Below are positions 5,633 through 8,138 of a DNA stretch of 8,138 bases, in pieces. The stretch spans positions 1-8,138 of the forward strand of contig JAFAFF010000157.1 in assembly GCA_023423605.1 (NCBI GenBank). Reading direction: 5' to 3'. The DNA comes from Pseudomonadota bacterium (GTDB taxonomy: Bacteria; Pseudomonadota; Gammaproteobacteria; Xanthomonadales; Xanthomonadaceae). Position 1 is the stretch's first letter. The number at the start of each line of letters is the position of its first letter. The notes under the pieces were generated by a model, which saw only the letters and a program-made list of their open reading frames with translations, had not been told where the DNA came from and ran no database searches. The position numbers and the translations under genes were made by a program.

Positions 5633-6699
5633 AAGGCCCGCTGGGGTTCAACGCCGATGACCTGATGCAGGAAACGCTGGCCATGCAGCGCAAGCTGATG
5701 GAAGGCCTGCAGCTGCTGCCGTCGGTGGATGACGTGGATTACGGTGCCACCGCCCGCGAAGAGGTGTGGCGCGATGGCAAGGTGGTGCTGTACCGCTTCG
5801 TCGGCGAACAGCCATCGCCGCGCGGGCGCCCGCTGCTGATCGTGTATGCGCTGGTCAACCGCCCGTACATGGTGGACCTGCAGGCGGACCGTTCGCTGGT
5901 GCGCAGGCTGCTGGCGCTCGGTCATGATGTCTACGTGCTGGACTGGGGCTACCCGGACCGTTCCGAGCGCTGGCTCACCCTGGAAGACTATCTGTTGCGC
6001 TACATCGATGGCGCGGTGCAGGCGTTGGCTCGCGCCAGCGGTGGTCCGGTGGACATGCTCGGCATCTGCCAGGGGGGGGTGTTCGCGCTGTGCTACGCGG
6101 CGCTGCGGCAACGCAACCTGGCCAATCTGGTCACCATGGTCACCCCGGTGGATTTCCATACCTCCGACAACATGCTGTCGCACTGGGCGCGGCAGCTGGA
6201 CGTGGACCTGCTGGTGGACACGCTGGGCAACATCCCGGCCGATCTGATGAACGCCAGTTACCTGATGCTCAAGCCGTTCCGCCTCAACGTACAGAAGTAC
6301 GTCGGGCTGCTCGACATCCTCGACGACAAGGCCGCGCTGGAAGACTTCCTGCGCATGGAAAAATGGATCTTCGATTCGCCGGATCTGGCCGGTGAAGCCT
6401 TCCGCGAGTTCATCAAGCAGTTCTACCAGGGCAACGGACTGGTCAACGGCACGGTGCGCATCGGCGATGAAGCGGTGGACCTGAAGAAGGTGACCCTGCC
6501 GGTGCTAAACCTGTATGCCGAGCAGGATCATCTGGTGCCTCCGGACGCCTCGCGTGCGATGGGGGGCCTGCTGGGCACCACCGACTACACCGAATCCGGC
6601 TTCCGGGGCGGGCATATCGGCATCTATGTGTCCGGCCGGGCACAGCGCGAAGTGCCGGCCAGGCTGCATGCATGGCTCACCGCGCGCGCCGGTGGCTGA
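5629..6699 (+). CDS. phaC: Class III polyhydroxyalkanoate synthase catalytic subunit PhaC
   Basis: 356 residues, the size of class III PhaC (about 355 in Allochromatium vinosum). It polymerises 3-hydroxyacyl-CoA, usually 3-hydroxybutyryl-CoA, into polyester at the granule surface. The alpha/beta-hydrolase fold is clear: VYVLDWGYPDRSE, then the lipase-box variant GICQGG with nucleophile Cys147. The triad is completed by Asp300 (AEQDHLVP) and His329 (RGGHIGIYV), two residues offset from C149/D302/H331 of A. vinosum. The ATG at 5629 overlaps the phaE stop and has GGAAG 8 nt upstream. The frame is open back to 5386, but that extension is the phaE tail read in another frame. The nucleophile elbow is encoded across an 8-G run (6072-6079). 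No phaA, phaB, phasin or depolymerase gene is adjacent, so monomer supply is encoded elsewhere. Confidence 0.96.
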   Translation: MKGPLGFNADDLMQETLAMQRKLMEGLQLLPSVDDVDYGATAREEVWRDGKVVLYRFVGEQPSPRGRPLLIVYALVNRPYMVDLQADRSLVRRLLALGHDVYVLDWGYPDRSERWLTLEDYLLRYIDGAVQALARASGGPVDMLGICQGGVFALCYAALRQRNLANLVTMVTPVDFHTSDNMLSHWARQLDVDLLVDTLGNIPADLMNASYLMLKPFRLNVQKYVGLLDILDDKAALEDFLRMEKWIFDSPDLAGEAFREFIKQFYQGNGLVNGTVRIGDEAVDLKKVTLPVLNLYAEQDHLVPPDASRAMGGLLGTTDYTESGFRGGHIGIYVSGRAQREVPARLHAWLTARAGG

Positions 6700-6767
6700 C
6701 CTGCGCCAACGCGCGCCGTAGACACCGCCTCGGGTAGAGTGGTCGCGAACAACAGGAGTTGCCTGCC

Positions 6768-6974
6768 ATGAACGTTCCTTCGAACCGGGTGCTGTCCCGC
6801 TCCCTCAACGACCGCATGCTGGCCGGCGTGATGGGCGGCATCGCCCACCGTTTTGGATGGAATTCCACGCTGGTGCGCATCCTGTTCGTCGTGGTTTCCG
6901 TCGCTTCCGCCGCCTTCCCGGGCATCCTGGTCTATCTGATCCTGTGGCTGCTCATTCCCAACGAAGCCGACTGA
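6768..6974 (+). CDS. Small PspC-domain membrane protein
   Basis: 68 residues. It carries a single PspC domain: an Arg-rich amphipathic N-terminus (RSLNDRMLAGVMGGIAHRFG, 11-30), where AGVxGGIA is the family hallmark, then a hydrophobic helix at about 36-63 ending LLIPN. In phage-shock systems PspC senses or signals inner-membrane stress. Stand-alone short PspC proteins like this are common and mostly uncharacterised, so the name of the E. coli gene is not applied. The start is the ATG at 6768 with AGGAG (6754-6758) 9 nt upstream; a TTG at 6759 abuts the ribosome site and is unlikely. It lies 68 nt after phaC with no terminator between them. A TAGAGT hexamer (6735-6740) could be a -10 element for its own promoter, without a clear -35. 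Confidence 0.87.
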   Translation: MNVPSNRVLSRSLNDRMLAGVMGGIAHRFGWNSTLVRILFVVVSVASAAFPGILVYLILWLLIPNEAD

Positions 6975-6991
6975 TCACGGCACCACGCTGG

Positions 6992-7432
6992 TTGCTGCCG
7001 CTGCAGCTGGCCGGCGCCGTGTGGACATCGCCCAATACCCTGCTGGGGCTGGCGGCCGGTACGGTCGGCCTGCTGGCCGGCGCGCGCGTGCGCTGGAGTG
7101 GACGCGAGCGGGCGCTGGTGTTCCAGGACTGGCCATGGGGGCCGGGCGGTGCGATCACCCTCGGCAACGTCATCCTGCATACCGGCAGCCAGCTGGCGGT
7201 GCCGTGCCACACCTATGCGCACCAGGCCGGTCGCGCGGTGGAGCCATCCATCCGCCTGGATGACCACGAGCGCGCTCATGTCTACCAGTACCTGGTGCTG
7301 GGGCCGCTGTACCTGCCGGTGTACCTGCTGTGCGGCGGCGTCAGTGCCCGCAATCCCTTCGAACGCGCCGCCGACCACTATGCCCATCACGGCCACGGCT
7401 GGTGGCCCTGGCGCGCGAGCCGCCGCCGCTAG
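6992..7432 (+). CDS. Uncharacterised membrane-associated protein with HExxH and ExxxD motifs (putative minimal metalloprotease fold)
   Basis: I do not recognise a named family. From the TTG at 6992 it is 146 residues. The N-terminus is hydrophobic (LAGAVWTSPNTLLGLAAGTV), with a second hydrophobic stretch at 100-116. Between them is DDHERAHVYQY, with HExxH at 92-96, and then NPFERAADHYA, with ExxxD at 124-128. This order (HExxH, about 27 residues, ExxxD) is that of gluzincin zinc peptidases such as M48, so His92, His96 and Glu124 could bind zinc with Glu93 as base. The protein is far smaller than classic members. The start is uncertain: no ATG fits, and the frame is open upstream into pspC. 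A CTG at 6971 overlapping the pspC stop (CTGA) would add ITAPRW, and a GTG at 7019 is also possible. It is probably translated by coupling with pspC. Codon use and GC match its neighbours. Confidence 0.75.
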   Translation: MLPLQLAGAVWTSPNTLLGLAAGTVGLLAGARVRWSGRERALVFQDWPWGPGGAITLGNVILHTGSQLAVPCHTYAHQAGRAVEPSIRLDDHERAHVYQYLVLGPLYLPVYLLCGGVSARNPFERAADHYAHHGHGWWPWRASRRR

Positions 7433-7670
7433 AAGCCCCTGCAGTGCCGCGATCGGGGTACCAATGGCGGGTGGCCTCGTTACATCTTCGTTAAAAACGC
7501 GCATTCATCCTGCCGCCATCCGTCGTCATGTCCATGCAACGCGTCGTCATTACGATTCGTGACATCCGAGTCAGCTTGGACACGCTAAGCTGTCTGGAGG
7601 TGGCGGCCAACGCAGTACTGCAGCCGTCACCTGCAACACATGCAGTACGCAAACTGGAGGAACACATCAC
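7433..7670 (+). promoter_or_regulatory. Non-coding leader/promoter region before the 71-residue protein, with hairpin
   Basis: 238 bp without a credible gene. It contains CAGCTT (7572-7577) pairing with AAGCTG (7587-7592), and GTACTGCA (7615-7622) pairing perfectly with TGCAGTAC (7641-7648) across an 18-nt loop, just before the ribosome site. GCAGTACTGC (7612-7621) is also a 10-bp palindrome, so GCAGTAC half-sites occur three times: two overlapping and inverted, one 30 bp away. GTGACA (7559-7564) resembles a -35, but no -10 is properly spaced. The region may hold an operator or a structured leader. Confidence 0.4.
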
Positions 7671-7886
7671 ATGGCAATCGTTCTTTATGTCGGTGGTAGC
7701 AAGGATGGCGACAAGGGCGTGGTGCCCCACGGCTTCAGCAAATCCCGCGCCGATACCGCGCTGGGGCCGGAGTTCTACACCGAGCGGTTCATGGAACTGC
7801 AGGGCGTGGGCAAGGTCAGGCTGATGGCACTGGAAGGGCTGCGCGACGATATCGTCATGCAGCACGCTGCACGCCATTACCGCTGA
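7671..7886 (+). CDS. Small hypothetical protein, 71 residues
   Basis: Not assigned to a named family. The sequence begins MAIVLYVGGSKDGDKGVVPHG and ends QHAARHYR. It is soluble in composition, with no signal peptide or membrane segment. Short beta-type segments (IVLYVGG, VRLMALEG) and a charged middle (FYTERFMELQ) suggest a compact alpha/beta fold. It is likely real because an excellent GGAGG (7656-7660) lies 10 nt before the ATG, it fills a gap between better-known genes, and codon third positions are GC-rich as in its neighbours. It stands alone: 238 bp of leader in front and 184 bp of hairpin-rich DNA behind, so it may be a monocistronic transcript. Function unknown. Confidence 0.75.
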   Translation: MAIVLYVGGSKDGDKGVVPHGFSKSRADTALGPEFYTERFMELQGVGKVRLMALEGLRDDIVMQHAARHYR

Positions 7887-7903
7887 TCGTTGAAGAAGGG
7901 CCT

Positions 7904-7924
7904 GGCGCGCATCGGGTGCGCGCC
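7904..7924 (+). terminator. Strong hairpin downstream of the 71-residue gene
   Basis: GGCGCGCA (7904-7911), loop TCGGG, TGCGCGCC (7917-7924): a perfect 8-bp GC-rich stem 17 nt after the stop codon. No T-run follows, so it may stall or stabilise transcript ends rather than act as a textbook intrinsic terminator. Confidence 0.5.
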
Positions 7925-7926
7925 GC

Positions 7927-7986
7927 GCCGGCATCCCAGCCGCACGCCAGGATGCCGGCCCCCCGGCTGGAAAACCCAGCAGCCGG
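7927..7986 (+). repeat. Two further perfect-stem hairpins in tandem
   Basis: GCCGGCATCC (7927-7936) pairs with GGATGCCGGC (7950-7959) over a 13-nt loop, a 10-bp perfect stem. CCGGCTG (7963-7969) pairs with CAGCCGG (7980-7986) over a 10-nt loop. They follow the hairpin at 7904-7924 with only 2-3 nt between structures. They do not carry the GTAG head of the repeats seen at 2302 and 3460. Confidence 0.6.
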
Positions 7987-8022
7987 CTGTCGATGTGTCA
8001 ACGCCTTCCCGAGTGAGTCGCG

Positions 8023-8060
8023 CGGAGCCAGAATGGGGGCTTTCCGAAAACGCGGCTCCG
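8023..8060 (+). promoter_or_regulatory. Hairpin immediately before the tex ribosome site
   Basis: CGGAGCC (8023-8029) and GGCTCCG (8054-8060) form a 7-bp stem around a 24-nt loop. The stem ends four bases before GGAAG (8064-8068), the only candidate ribosome site for tex, so folding could affect translation start. Whether it lies in the tex transcript depends on an unmapped promoter. Confidence 0.4.
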
Positions 8061-8070
8061 GCCGGAAGCA

Positions 8071-8138
8071 ATGTCAGACATCAAGCTTGCCCAGCAGATC
8101 GCCCAGACCATCGCCGACGAGATCGGTGCCCAGGCCGC
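8071..8138 (+). CDS. tex: Transcription accessory protein Tex, first 22 codons (partial, 3' end outside window)
   Basis: Only MSDIKLAQQIAQTIADEIGA plus two residues is visible before the right edge. The IAQTIADEIGAQ pattern matches the start of the N-terminal helical domain of Tex/YhgF proteins of Xanthomonadaceae, where ARPxQV and LLDEGxTVPFIARYRKE would follow outside the window. Tex is a large (about 780 residues) cytosolic nucleic-acid-binding protein with an RNase H-like fold, helix-hairpin-helix and S1 domains, acting on transcription. GGAAG lies 2 nt before the ATG, short but workable. With so few residues the call depends on recall and is moderate. Confidence 0.65.
   Translation, partial: MSDIKLAQQIAQTIADEIGAQA

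Noticed and set aside
6857..6991. ATG at 6857 as start of the HExxH protein
   Set aside because: It would overlap most of pspC, and the added segment is an Arg/His-rich out-of-frame reading of the PspC membrane helix.
6932..7504. 190-codon minus-strand frame opposite the HExxH protein
   Set aside because: Shadow composition, no ribosome site identified; the plus frame has hydrophobic segments and ordered motifs.
7528..7824. 98-codon plus frame overlapping the 71-residue gene
   Set aside because: The 7671 frame has the GGAGG ribosome site and protein-like sequence. This one becomes Trp/Arg/Ser-rich once it overlaps it.
7877..8071. 64-codon minus-strand frame over the hairpin array
   Set aside because: It covers palindromic non-coding DNA and ends at the tex start; no domain character.

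Overview
The window is high-GC, densely coded chromosomal DNA that reads as a gammaproteobacterium of the Xanthomonadaceae, most likely Stenotrophomonas. Two things point there: the protein sequences (PpsA, PpsR, PssA, class III PhaC/PhaE and Tex types), and short inverted palindromes starting with GTAG that look like the SMAG (REP-type) elements of S. maltophilia. The genus call is inference from memory of these families. I see no phage, plasmid, insertion sequence, CRISPR, tRNA or rRNA.

Layout. 1-1277 (minus) is the N-terminal part of phosphoenolpyruvate synthase ppsA, cut by the window edge just after its phosphohistidine. Divergent from it, 1424-2245 (plus) encodes its regulator ppsR, a kinase/pyrophosphorylase. 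The 146-bp gap between them carries a perfect 12-bp palindrome. 2246-2400 holds a hairpin and an inverted pair of GTAG palindromes. 2401-3441 is a probable two-gene unit: a DUF1249 (YqiB-like) protein and a MutT/MTH1-like NUDIX hydrolase. 3442-3816 is a 375-bp gap with a second GTAG pair, a decayed third copy, and a cluster of DnaA-box-like 9-mers.

3817-6699 is a tight plus-strand run: pssA (phosphatidylserine synthase), phaE and phaC (class III polyhydroxyalkanoate synthase). Gaps are 13 bp and then a 4-bp ATGA overlap. PhaE ends in a basic tail containing five 21-bp in-frame repeats. 6768-7432 encodes a small PspC-domain membrane protein and an unrecognised membrane-associated protein with HExxH and ExxxD motifs. 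7671-7886 encodes an unrecognised 71-residue protein with a strong ribosome site and a possible leader hairpin. 7887-8070 is a run of four perfect-stem hairpins ahead of the first 22 codons of tex, which runs off the right edge.

Functional themes. PpsA and PpsR form a gluconeogenic enzyme/regulator pair. PssA supplies phosphatidylserine for phosphatidylethanolamine. PhaE and PhaC polymerise hydroxyacyl-CoA into storage granules; no phaA, phaB, phasin or depolymerase gene is present. No complete new system is evident. The least explained items are the HExxH/ExxxD protein beside PspC, the DnaA-box cluster upstream of pssA, the hairpin array before tex, and the repeat-bearing PhaE tail.
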